Shown piece by piece: positions 43,919 to 56,700 of a stretch of 64,000 nt of DNA (positions are counted from its first letter, which is position 1; each line of letters begins with the position of its first letter). The position numbers were made by a program, and so were the translations under genes. The notes under the pieces are model-generated. The model was not told the origin of the DNA. It searched no databases and was given only the letters and a program-made list of their open reading frames with translations. The DNA is from Schistosoma haematobium (lineage: Eukaryota > Platyhelminthes > Trematoda > Strigeidida > Schistosomatidae), in assembly GCF_000699445.3 (NCBI RefSeq), contig NC_067196.1, forward strand, positions 38,956,616 to 39,020,615. Direction: 5' to 3'.

Positions 43919-46900
43919 TCTTGAAGTTCGTATTGAAGATTCTGGCTTTGATATTGGTTGACAGTTGGTTTGAGTTCAGGATGTTCATCAACTGTAGGAA
44001 TGCTTTCCTTGCTTCGCCAATGCTTACCTTCGTATCTGAATCAGGTCATTCTAGTTCATCGATGATGCTCTCCAGATACACGAAAGAATCCACATATTTC
44101 ACAGCTTCTTAATCAAGTGTGATTGGGTTGGTTGGTATTCTCCATGTTGTATTTGAGGACCTTGGTTTTCCCCTTGTGTATCCTGAGGCCTACTGATGCA
44201 GAGACTGCTGCTACACTGGCTGTCTTTATCTGCATTTGTTCATTTGTATGCGATAGGAAGGTTAGGCCATCTGCGAAGTCCAAATAGTCTAGTTAATTAC
44301 AAGCTGTCTATTGTATTCCGTGCTTCCCCCTCGGATGTCGAGGTCTTCATAATGATGTCGACTACCAGAAGAAAGAGTAAGGAGGAGAGTAGACAGTCTT
44401 GTCTGACGCGGGTCCTTACTTGGAATATGTCTGTCAGCTGTCCTCCATGCCCAATCTTGCACTGTAGCCTGTCTTATGAGTTCAGGATAGTGTTGACAAT
44501 CTTCTGAGGAACTCCATAGCGTCGAAGAAGGTTCTATAAGCCTTTTCTGCCTTCGCTGACAAATACCTTCTCATAGTCAATGAAGTTGATGTATAGTGAC
44601 GTATTCCATTCAAGTGATTGTTCGCCGATGATCTGTAGTGTCGCAATTTTTTTCTGAGCACAACCGATCCTTGCGTAACCCAACCTGCTAATCTTGAAGT
44701 TAGGCACCTACTTAGTCTTTTATCTGCTTCAGTAGCACTGTTGAAAACGTTTCCCTGTACCGATTGTAGAGTGATACCTCTGTAGTTCTCACGTTTGCTC
44801 AGATCTCCTTTTTTTAATATCTTGATGAGGTATCATTCTTTCCAGTCCATTGGCACTTTATCTTCCTCTAAAATCTCGCTGAATAGAATGTGGAACGTAT
44901 TTGTAGTTGCTTCCATGTCTGACTTCAGAGCTCCAGCTGATATGTTGTCAGGTCCTACTGCCTTCCCAAACTCGATTTGTCTGATGTACATCCTGATTTC
45001 TTCGATCATTGGTGGAGCGACAGCCATAGGAAGATCTATATGTGCTGCTTCGAAGACCGATGGATTCGATGAAGCTTGTCTATTCAAAAGTTCATAGAAG
45101 CATGCTACCCATCCGTTCCTCTGTACTTGAATTTCAGTGATTGCCTTCTTTGTCCTTGACCGGTCTCTTTAGCTTATGATATCCCTCTACCAGTATCTTT
45201 GTTGTGTCATGTAGTTGTTTCATATTTCCTTTTATTGCAGCTTTATTCACTATCGCTGCTAGGTCATTCACGTATTTCTGCTTGTCGGTTCTAATGTCCC
45301 TCTTTACTTGCTTGTTTGCTTCTATGTATTCAGCTTGTGTCTTGTCTTTCTCTGCTCATATTCTGCTGTTGTTGATTATCGTTTTCTTGTTCTTGCCTTC
45401 TTGAAACTTGTCCGGGGTTTCCACAGAAATCCATTCGTTATGATGGTGCTTTTGGCGACCAAGAACCTCCTGACACGTTGAAGTTAGTGCTTTTTTGATA
45501 CCTTTCCAGTCGTCTTTCGTAGTAATTTTTCTTCTTTTAGTAGATTGTAGGGCATTAAATCTGTTGTTGAGAGTTATCTTGAATTTGTTGAGCTTGTGAA
45601 TTTCTCTATATAAAGATGAAATAAATAATTGTGATTCGAAGCTACACCAGCTCTTCTCCTGGTTCGCACATCTTCCATTGACCTGTAGGGACAGTGAAAT
45701 TCCACTGAGCCCTAGCCAAATCATCCGGCAGTTGAGTCACTGAATATCGAACAAATCATCGGTCCTCGCCAAGGTCAAGGACAACCAACGCGCATCAGTT
45801 AGTCTTACACTATGGACTGTCCAATGCAGCGCTGGTCTTATTTTCGCTTTTATATACTTTAACTAATATATTTCCGTGATAACATCTTCCGTGTTGTACA
45901 GTCTTCAAGGCCTCTATAGTACCTTGATATGTCAATAGGGTAGTCCACGTAAGGTGCTGACCACGATGTGTGACTTCGACCTGATTCTCTGTATTGTGAT
46001 CCGTTGAGATCCATGTAGCCTTTTGTACATGTTCGAAAGTGAATATCGTGCCGCTCATGACCATTCTGTTGAATGCAAATCTGTCGTCATTCTTGTTCCT
46101 TTCTCCCAGTCAGTACATGTCGTCCCATGATATCTCCATTCTTCCCATCAAAACAGCAAGGTCTTTTTCTGCGCATTTGAGTATGATCGATTGCAGTCCT
46201 TCGTAGGAATGACCTTTATCGTTGTCACTGCTATCATTGATGGGTGCATAATATTTGATAACGTTGATTGTGATCCCCTCTTTCTTGGTTGTGAAGGTTA
46301 CTTTGATGATCTTAGATTCATGAGATTCCTGTCCTACCAGTGCGATACCTGCTTGTTTGGACAGCAGTATAGCAATTTACTGACTACACGGAGAATTTTC
46401 TTCTCCATGATCAGAGTACAGCAGCATATCTTCCAAATTTATCCGTCCCTGTCCAGCTTAGTACAATGTGTCGCATCGATTTTCAGAGCTGCCAAGTTGG
46501 ATCTCCTTAATTCTATAACCATTTGACTGGTCCTTCCGCTGTCCCATATTGTCCGGACATTTCATGTGTTATATCTAGAGCTCAGATCCTTAATGTACCG
46601 CGCATAGCGTGAGCACTCGGACACTGGAAAACTCCCAAATCACAAATAAGAAGACAGAAAACAAGTGAAAGGAACTCTACTCCAAACAGTATCAATTATG
46701 GTACAAACTGTCAGGTATGTTTAGTCTTTAGTGAAAAACGAAATCATCATTGTAGTCCTCCAACCCTCATACAGAAGGTTATTAGCATCTGCTCAATAGG
46801 GAAGCTCTACATAGGGGTTTTGGAATATTCTACCAAACGATGATTGGATGGAATATCTTCGGCTCTTCTCAGAGTTTCCTCGGGTTCACTTGTGGACTGT

Positions 46901-47165
46901 CCTCACACTACATACTCGTAAAAATTGTTTCCGTTTTTTAGGAGGGACCCGGACCTCGTAACTTCTGAAGAATATCGGCTCTCATCGCGAGGCATCATAA
47001 TTCTTCCTACAACTACCAGGGTGGAGTTTAAATTGCTTAATTTGCTTATTCTGGCGAGAATCTTTTAGCAAAGTTGTTTTCTATGAGATGCGGTAGATGC
47101 TCCCATACCCGACCCTCCTCTTTTACCCGGGATCGGGACCGTCAGTAACCCTAGAAGAAGTACAG
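43919..47165 (-). mobile_element. Degenerate RTE-type LINE, 5' two thirds
   Basis: From right to left on the minus strand are a 5' UTR (about 47165-46920, gggtaaaagaggaggg and on), endonuclease remnants (46560-46000: GERN-like, TFEHVQKATWISTDHNTENQ), a linker (45724-45356: KITLNNRFNALQS, LTSTCQEVLGRQKHHH) and RT (45087-44833: GKAVGPDNISAGALKSDMEA). The RT C-terminus ends STNIKARIFNTNFKT at 43919. It is collinear with the RTE at 21366-24100 but crossed by many stops and frameshifts. The last third of the RTE is replaced by a CR1 3' end. Confidence 0.82.
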
Positions 47166-47749
47166 GAGGAATTAAAACTAATGAGTTCAGCATCAATGTA
47201 GAAAACTTACAGAACCACTTATTTTTTGATTTTCTTATCACTACGGCTCAATTTCCCTCCTACTATGTGTTAGCGTTTACCCTAAGATATGACCGGCGAG
47301 AAGTTCAAAACAAACGAGTTTGTCGTTGGTTAACAATATTCTAATAGCCCGCCGTCCAGCAGCATTTGATGTTATTTCCCTAATTTGATGAGCCATTTGG
47401 GACAATATAACAATAAAAAACACAATGAACATTCTACTCCACAATATTCGTTGTTAGTTTTTCATTTCCGGAACCGAAAAAAGAGAATAAGCGTTTATTA
47501 GAATACACTACTATTTGTATAATATAAGAAAAACTTGCGAAATAGAATGGATATATGTATCGTCCGATTGTATTTGAGCGAAACCAAAATAATTGGGGTT
47601 ACTTTCTAAATAAGCAACTCTCAGACTGTAAGTGTTCACTTTATCATTAGTTCCGCTCTTTTCTATGGTACTGTACTCGGGTTCATGATGTAGAAATTTA
47701 TACGGTTTTTATCATGTTGTACATATGAAGTTAAGTGAAAGATGGGGTC
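47166..47749. other. No gene seen
   Basis: Spacer between the RTE leader and the gypsy remnant; AT-rich, nothing recognised. Confidence 0.35.
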
Positions 47750-49190
47750 AAGTTGCCAGTATTATTTGAGGACAATACTTATCTGAAGACGAGCTAAGAG
47801 AATATGTTTATGGTCGGCAAACAGAGTGGATTCTCGGCTTCACACAAAGTGTTGAAAGAGCCATACGCCACAATACATGGCTAGGAGTTTCCTGCCGAAA
47901 ATGCTACAACCCGATTCAGCGTCCCACAATCGTTTCGAAGAGAATGCCATAGGTTGTCAAATGTTGTTTACCCGTTGTTGTAGCACTCTTCGGATCGTTG
48001 AGTCGGATGCGCCCGCGGTGATGCCGATATACGCTTAGATATCCTGGTTTGCGAGTGTAGTTGCTTCACAATGATTTCCTCGACTGTGGAGGACATTTTA
48101 CTGTGTTATTGTCCAGAGCAACGAGTTTCTCATTTCCACAAAATTGGTTTGTTCAGAAAATAATGAGGGACGTGCAATTCGGCATAAGTCACCGATAGAA
48201 GCCTACTAGTCTTCAGAATGCGAGTGACAGCTTAACTAGGTTGGTTCTAGGTTACTGAGAATTTTCGCCTCATTGCTTTGCAGGGAAAATGCTTCGAGCA
48301 TCAATGGTATCACCGACAAACATCAGGCAGTCAGTTACTACTTGACGTTTCCGAAAATCTACAATAGTGCCATATTGTTGTGGTTAATGATAAACAAGCC
48401 TAAATGCTAGAAACGGGATGCTCTGTCTGGACTTGCGACCGAGTAGTCATGATAGCCGTTTTTTGAATTTCGTCGGCAGTCATGGGGACCTGAGCGTATA
48501 TTATAGTAACGTCAAGTTTTGAAAAAATAGTTGTACCCTTTATGGTAGCTGTCAAGCTGTGAATGTGTGGGAGGATTTAACGATCTTTAGCCTATCTCAA
48601 GTTTTCAGGAGGTAGTCAGCGACTTTTCGGGAATACAAGTGGTCCGGTATTCATGATGTAATGTGTAACATTGCTGAGTATACAAAGTAGTTTTTTAACT
48701 GAGTTTAGCACTGTTCACAGACGTGGGAAATAACTATTGGAAGCATGGATTGATTATGGATTTGATCGTGACTAGTCATAACCTACTATCAGGTTAAGCT
48801 TCACAAACGGATACGTTATTATTTCTGTCCATTAAACTCTGCTTGTTCTTGTTGATGAGTAGTTTACGGTGTTGTAGCAGGTCTACATCAATGACTGGCA
48901 TAGAAACATCTGTAACAAGCAATATCTAGTGAATGGGCTTGTGAATACCCATGTTTAGGTAAATATATCTACTGTACGTGGCAATTGGATTTCTGTTAGC
49001 CACCTTCAAGTTGAAGACCTGGACTTGTGGAAGCCCATCAGTATTCGTGTAAAGAACGCTTATGTCTTTGCCAAAGCCAACGAAGCAGAGAACTTTCATT
49101 ATCGCGTCAGTGACATATAACAAATGATTAAGCCCTCCGTCAACGATTACAGGAGTCATAAATAAAGGAGGTCGGAGATATATTTTGAAG
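47750..49190 (-). mobile_element. Degenerate Ty3/gypsy pol remnant
   Basis: The open minus-strand frame 49159-48926 contains VFNLKVANRNPIATYSRYIY then LNMGIHKPIH. This is the end of the gypsy aspartic protease (LTAANGTPIxTYG..LxLGLRR). Further along, YAQVPMTADEIQKTAIMTT (about 48510-48440) matches the RT line YxQIPmaxxDIpKTAI. Beyond that the frame is destroyed. The protease-RT order fits pol read leftwards. No LTRs were recognised around it. Confidence 0.6.
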
Positions 49191-50798
49191 GTGATTGATG
49201 CATCGAGATGTATATTTGTGGTGGCACTGAGCCGTAATCACAATCCTCAAAGCTGAACACGAGACAACTGGGGACATAGATACTCAACATTTAATGCGGA
49301 GAAAAACCCAACACTGGAGAAGGCGGGCAGAATTAATACGACCAATCGATGGCAAGACTCTGCCTTGCAGGCGTGGTCATTCTGTATGACTTGTTTTTAT
49401 TCATATTAAATATATTATTCTGTCTCTAGCTTAAATATGTTCTCTGTTTTATAATGGTGATTGTTACGATACGATGAGTCAGCGTAAACAATGATGTGAC
49501 TTCCACGTAAGATCTTACAGATCTTACATCATTACAAATCTTCAATTTTGGGAATAGGTCTATTATTAGAGCAGTACTAATAATCATACACATACTCAAG
49601 GATTACTAATTATTGCAACGAATGCATAGCTCGTTGTGCCCGACGACTATCTGGTACTGATGACTGACTAAACACATTCACCTAGGGTGTTTCCAGTGGA
49701 ACCACTGAGATCTTCATCCTTGTGAAAGACTTACAGAACCGCTTGACTTAGGGATTTATTTGCCGCTACACATCCGTCCTGACTATCTAGAAGAAACGTA
49801 ACCTCTGAGCACTCCAAAACTATGTTAGCGGACTAAATAACATGTTGCCCGTCTAAGCGAGATTAACTCCTAGCAGTATCCCCCCAAGTGATTCATGAAA
49901 ACGACTTTGGATCATTATGAGAAGTTGTAGATAATCGAAGCAATATTTGTATCGCGGTGGTTGAAATAGATCTCTCAGGTACTGGCGAATCTTAGAATGT
50001 AAGTTAATTGCTCAAGAACTGCTTCAAGAATCGTGCCGCAGTTGATCATGTTCCTCGTGAAGTGGAAAACGAAACATCTAGTAATAAACTCAGTCATGAT
50101 ATGAGCCACTCAATTCAAAGGATGCATACAATATTTGAGTCAAGGACCTCCTAGAATGTCAAACTTAGCAACATTCGCCCAATCAAATATAGGTACGATA
50201 AAATCAGGGTCTTCATGACTGATTATAAACTCATCTAAATGACTCACTCATTACGTCTACATGTATTAAATATGGCTTACTGAAGTCCCGAAAATCTGGA
50301 TATTTTGTTTCCAAAGGTTATTGGAATAGCTCTGAAATCAATTTGTCCTATGTTTGTTTATTATTCGACTACGACGTAGAGCAGTGTAATGACATGGTGG
50401 GTTAAGTATGAAAACCAATTTTCTTCTCCTCAGTTGTAAAAATCATAGAGAATCATTACTGAATTTCTTTGCAGATAATTTACCGAAAACTTTAGCCGTT
50501 CTGGTCCTCAGCACATCTTAAATAATATGGCATTGTTCTGTCTATTGACTGTTATAACTAGATATTATTTTTGGCCACATTCCTCACTTAAAAGTATCCA
50601 AGACATTTTCATGTTTTGCTCGTAGATTACTACTTCATCTATTTTGTCGTAATAATTTTTTGACTAGCGAAACCAAAATTAAGCTACTGAATAACCAAGA
50701 ATAATTTCCTACCACATAAAAACAGACCTCAAAGAAATATTAGTTCTATATCCAACCAGCGGATTCTGAAAGTTTCAGGTTTGAAGCGAATCAATTCG
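49191..50798. other. Nicastrin 5' flank; repeat-like texture, no gene
   Basis: 49191-50160 has the mixed composition of old repeats but no family I can name. 50160-50798 is the presumed nicastrin promoter region. A pyrimidine/AG site (aagtttcag, ending 50778) lies 20 bp before the ATG and could be a cis- or trans-splice acceptor. That is inference only. Confidence 0.35.
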
Positions 50799-53700
50799 AT
50801 GTTTGCGTTACATCGGGTGATACTTATTCTGGTTTTCTTATGCATCAGTTTGGATCCTTTGGATTTCAGTAAAATTACTGAACAAATTTACAATTATGTA
50901 CCTTTGTCATATGCATCATTTTGTACTCGAAAACTTAACCTTACAGGACAGGTTGGTTGTTCCAGTGATATCAACGGAAATTCGGGTGTTGCTTTGTTTA
51001 TGAATGAGTCACAAGACATTATTCAGACACTTAGTTCAGATATTTCAACTTCATTTGTAGTGGTTGTAAATGTTGGGCAGTTTGTTAACACTTCACTTAT
51101 GCGGTATTTCCGTTCAACAACAAATATTAAAGGTCTTATTGTGTTTTCTAACGAGGGAGAAAATTACGACAGCTATGCATTTTCCGAATCATCCAAATGC
51201 CCAAACAGTGATTACAGCGCTTATAACTTTACTGATCAATGTGATTTGGATGCACAATGGAACCCAGCTGGGACAGAATATTCATATATCAGTTGGCCGT
51301 TTCCGGTTGTTTTGGTTGCTGATGTGAACAACACCATTTGGGTATTTCGAGATTTAATTTCTGACTTGTTTCTAGACTTCCATGTACGAATGTTTTTCAA
51401 TGTTGAACCGAGAACCTGCTGATGATACGCGGTGCTTGATTGAAATAAATAACCCTATGTCAGCCGTTGGGTCGTCTGAGACTTGCTTTCGTCGTCAGTA
51501 CCTCATGTCGCTGCATATTTCTGAAGTATGTTTTTTTCCGACGAACCGTCACTTATGTAATTTGCATTAACTTTATGTCAGTCTTGAGATAGTATACTTA
51601 CGAGATTGAGGTACATAGGACTTTGTTTCTGTCGATAGAGGCCGCTAAAACGCTGCTGGTAATCTTAGTAAGGGTATCCACCTTTTTTTAAAAAATTCGA
51701 CAAATGTACATGCTATCGAACTTGGTGAATTTGGAGACATTTCATACAATGAACCGTATAAACATTGAAATTATTATTGTATCATTTTCCCACTCTGTAT
51801 TTTTATATTTCTATAAAAAATGCGAATAGTAGTTACAGAATATTTATTTCAAGTAATTCTTGTAGGCATACCAGTGAAGAAAATATACAAATTGCTAGAC
51901 GAAACATACTTTACCTGTCTGCGGCTAGTCTGCTTTTGGGATAACTTGTATGTTCATTTGAAAACGTTTCTCATCTGAGTTACATTATTGTCTGAGGTAA
52001 TATAAGCAATCTTCAGTCTTCAGCAGTAAGAATAGTAAGTCTTTCGACCTGTATTAATTCTTGCAGCTTGTTTCTAAGTGGAGATCCAGCTGCTTGGAAG
52101 TGTTCAATGATGGAGTTGATACCACTTATTCGGGTAGGGCTCTCCAGTCATTGACCACTCGGTGAGAAAACCGGAATCCCGCCCCGAGTTTATTTGAACC
52201 CTCTCTCAGCGGTCTCACATATGATTAGTTTCAATGGTGGAAAAGGATAAAGCACATTGACATCCAAATCATTATTTAAGATCCAGAGTGCTAATATAAG
52301 GTCACCTCGCGTTTTACGGTAAGATAAAGCGAAATGGTGTGAAATTTTGGTCTCTCATCATAGGAGAATCAGGAAACCACGTTGACAACTTAGTTTTTAC
52401 ACTTTAAAATGGTCAAGTGTGGTAGCATCCTTGATAAAACATGGACTAGCTGCTTGGATCCATTATTGCAAGTGGACTATAAAGTCTGAAATACGTCTTC
52501 ATCAAGGCGTTCGAACGCTCAGCGAAGTGACCATAGCACTCGGAAACCTTTGGCACTTTCTTCATTGCAAGACACAGTTGTTTTTAAGTCGCAACCCACT
52601 ATTACGCATAGGTCTTTTGTTCCTGTACGTGTGGAAGCGGTTGAGTATTACTGCGTCTATTTTCCATTTGACAGATAGTTCCCATTTAAACATTAAATTC
52701 GTGTTTTAATTTTAATATTTTTCATTTGGATACCGTTTATAATCAATCTACATCTTTGGGGCCATCTAACTAATTCGTCCAAATCAGCTTGACAATAAAG
52801 ATGATCAGCCTCGCTACTTGTTGTTTTCCAAACTTTAATATTATTTGCAAACAACAATATCGACAGCTTGGTCGTTGAACGCCATATTTCTCTTCCCTTA
52901 CTAAATATATAGGTCTGTCGGTAACATCCAACCTTTATGGAGTTGAGTTTAGGAAAGTGACATATTGTGTAACGCCTTGAGTGATTCCGAAGTAAAATGT
53001 GCAAGAGATGTCGTGTACATAAGTTGTGTTAGTCTTATTCTATTTTTGGTAGTGTGCTTTCCTGACTAAAACCTTTTTGGTGCACCTGGTCAGTATTGAA
53101 ATATGTCATGAATTAGCGAAGTCGATGGATCACAGACAATGTGAGATGGAGAGTAAAGTGAAAATAATATCACCAATCTTAAGGAAAAACCAAACATCGG
53201 AAATGTAGCTCAAAAACAATAGAATCTTAGAACCGAAAGTAAGAAACAACACCCGAATCACCTAACCATAGTCGCGTAATTAATTAACGGGTCATATTTT
53301 ACCATTCCTGAACTTCGTATCATGAAATCAATAAGGCACTCTGGCACTTAGTATAATTCAGAAAAACCTAAAGAGTTATTTATTATTTATATTATATTTT
53401 TGGTCTTGCGAAGTCCCTGTAAAATTTTTCCTTTAACTGTTGATATTCCAGAGTTCGGAGATTTTCTGTGATGAATTGACAGGGCTAAACATTGTTTTAT
53501 CAGTAACTGATTCGAAAAATCACTCAAGGGGTAATAACATTAGCAATTATGCTCGGTCTGAGAATTCTTCAGTGTTTGTTCTTACTCGGATGGATTCTCG
53601 AAGTATTTTCGAACGCAGTGGGTTTTCAAGCCAAGGTGTCCTTCCTAGTATAGCTGTTTTGATTTCTGTTGCCGTACATTTAATGGGACAGAAAACCTTG

Positions 53701-56700
53701 AAAGTCAGTTTATAATGTTGTTTCAATGAAAGTATGGCATTTTTGACTTCTTTATTTATGTTGGTATTTTGTTGCTGATTCTTTTTATTTAGGTTCACCG
53801 TGTTTCGAATTGGGTTTTCCACTTAAGACCGCGTAAAAAGTAATTAGTTTTAGCTTAACACAGTACTGCGAAGTAATGGGGTAGTAGTTAAACCATTTGA
53901 ATTTCGGATCAACCGATGAGGTTGTGAATCTTCATCGACTGAGATGTTTGGGCCACGTGTTACGTATACCCGCACACTGATTACCACGACGCAGAATGCT
54001 GATTAGTGTTGGGGATGGTTGGAAAAAAGTTAGAGGCGGCCAAATCGAAACATCACATCAGTGCTTGGAGTCACTAACTTCTAGTCTGAGCCATTTTGGT
54101 AGATGCAGACGACTTGGTTGAGGTCCGCGTGACTATTGTAACCAATGGTTGTAAACTCTGGGTGACATGGCTCAGAATCGATCACAATGGCGTAGGTGTA
54201 TACATTCTCTATCTTCCATTAAACTATGAGATTAAAATCGCTTCATATCTTTCTTCCTACCAACTAATTCTTTCCTCTTTTACTATGTCGTTATATGCAA
54301 TCTTTCTTTTACATATTGCCACTATTGAATAAACTATTTCCATGGATTCGGTGTTCGTCTTGCTGTGCTAATGAGGTATGGCATCTTGGACCGATTCGTA
54401 TATGCGCCTAGTCCTACGTTGTAGCTGACTGACTGACGACTTTTGATCAGTGTTACACGTCTAGGTATTTCTTTATCTCTTTTGTTTCTGATATCAGGTC
54501 ACATTTTCTAGCTCGTGCCATAAATATTGGTCTAAGCTGATAGCACAAACTTGCAATTAATTACTCGATTAAACTGACATTCCAGGAATAATGAGGTGTT
54601 AATCTTTTTGTGCTGGACCATGAATTTCATTTGGTTTTTAATGTTCTTCCTCATTTTCCTTACTTCATAAACGTTTGTGGATTTCTCACTTCTTTAGTTG
54701 TAATAGTTGCTTCTTATCCCAAAAGGTAAAATTTGTGTATGATTAGAGACAGTATGATAAAGAATTCCTTTTCCAAATATTATGGATAGGCAAATGGAAA
54801 TTTTTACTAGTAGTGTTTTTAGCTACCTCCGTAAATCGATTAGGTATTGTTTTTGAGAGTGTCAGAATTTTGTTTTCTAGCGCCTGAAACAACATTATAC
54901 GTAGCTCTCATTCTTACTTTGGAGAATCAACTTCTCTCTTTCCAACGTATTATCCTCTCTAAAGTGACTTTTGAGTATTTGCTTTTTGATTACCAGTAGT
55001 CAAGTCAACAGAAGTAAAGTTGATTATAATCCATAACCCACTTGTCAATTTTTACATGTTAAATTACTGTGCATCAAAATCCCTATAATTTATTAGATTC
55101 TTTGAATATTATAGTTATTCTATTCACTTTTATCTTTTGGTCACCTTTATTATTCATCATCATTTACATGAATACATCACTACTTAATCGGTATTAATCT
55201 TATTTATCTTAAACATACTAGTGTAAAACCATAATGAGAAACTAATTATAAAGAAATATTTTTTCTGTCTATAGGTAGACATGTGCTTAAAAACATCCGA
55301 TGGCGGCTCAAAATCAGTTAAAGTGGTACATATATATGTTCCTCATGACGTTTAGGTATTAATCAACCCACTTATATTGTTCTTGTAGGTACCTGAAATT
55401 CTGTCAGTTTTTTTTCTTTTATTGTCATTTAAAAGTATCGGTATTTTGTTGCATTGAGGTGTTGATTAATTCAAGTGGATGAAATTAATAACTCAAGTTT
55501 AATATGCATTTCCTTCTTACTGCTAAAACTATATTTTCGAATCAAATGACGAAACAAGCTCTGTTAGTTTAACTAGTTTTATAGGAAATACCTTTGTCGA
55601 TATTTATAATGTGTTTAGTCTTTAGCAGTTTCAACACTGTGTTTTGGAACTTAAGTTTCTTCTATTATGACCTGGATGGTCAAAGTTTTCATAGTTTAGT
55701 AGGTAAATATTGATAGTTATTTATGAATATCATCAAAGCGAAATTTTGAACTCAAACTGAAATCTAGAATTCGAATTCTACCCCAAATACCCTGATACGG
55801 CCGAGAGTGGGGAGAGTCCGCTCTCCCTCTCGAAATACTCTCACACGGCCACGCGTATACAACCTCTGCCAGGGAAGTCCTACTCATTGCCTTCTCGTGG
55901 CGGAGGTGTTGTTTACGAAAATGAGAGGACGAAAAGCGAATGTCCGGCGCTTTAACCGGATCACAAACCAATGGTGCACATGGGCTCCAGTATCCTGCGG
56001 GAACAAATGGCGTATGAACCAATCTTTGGTCACCGGCCACCATGGGATTGCATCTCCTTACGATGCTCCACTGCCTTGTGGGTTAGACCTTTAGGTCAAA
56101 GGCTCGGGGTGTGGCCTCCTAAGATAACCACCTGCTTCGGTTTGGGCACCCGGGCAGTATCACAGCCCACACACAAATATGATGAACTACCTATAATTAT
56201 GGAAACTACTTTACTTGCTTCAACTAACAATCAAATGATTATTATTATTATTGTTATTTACCACATTATTCACCCTCTTTTATACTTATACAGCGGTTCG
56301 TCTTTGGTGGAAATTCAACTGTATCTAAACGTTCTCGAGTCACTGTCCGGTTGAAAATTGTATGTTACCACTGAATATGAGTAGTGAAGCAGTTTTTCTC
56401 AAACCACGTGCACCATTCAAACTGGCTGCCTTCAACGTTCGCACATTTATGCAGGTCGGACAACAGATAGGGCTGGCTATGTCTTTGGAAAGTCTTAATA
56501 TCAATGTCTGCTGTCTATCCGAGACCCGTATTCAAGACTCTGGTGAAGTACTACAAATTCGCTCTCCATCTGTCGCTTCGAAAAGCTTGTTTTACGTGCG
56601 CTTATCCGGGGACCCTGTGGCATCCTCGTCTGGTCTTGCTGGCGTTGGTGCCGCACTAAGCGCTAGAGCTGAGGCAGCACTAGTCGATTGGATCCCCATT

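Noticed and set aside
50781..50798. Upstream start of nicastrin at 50781
   Set aside because: The codon there is TTG, not ATG. The first ATG in frame is 50799, and it begins a good signal peptide.
55717..56094. Open frames on both strands before the nicastrin-intron LINE
   Set aside because: They lie in the LINE 5' UTR, whose inverted counterpart at 39617-39960 also has open stretches; no protein similarity.
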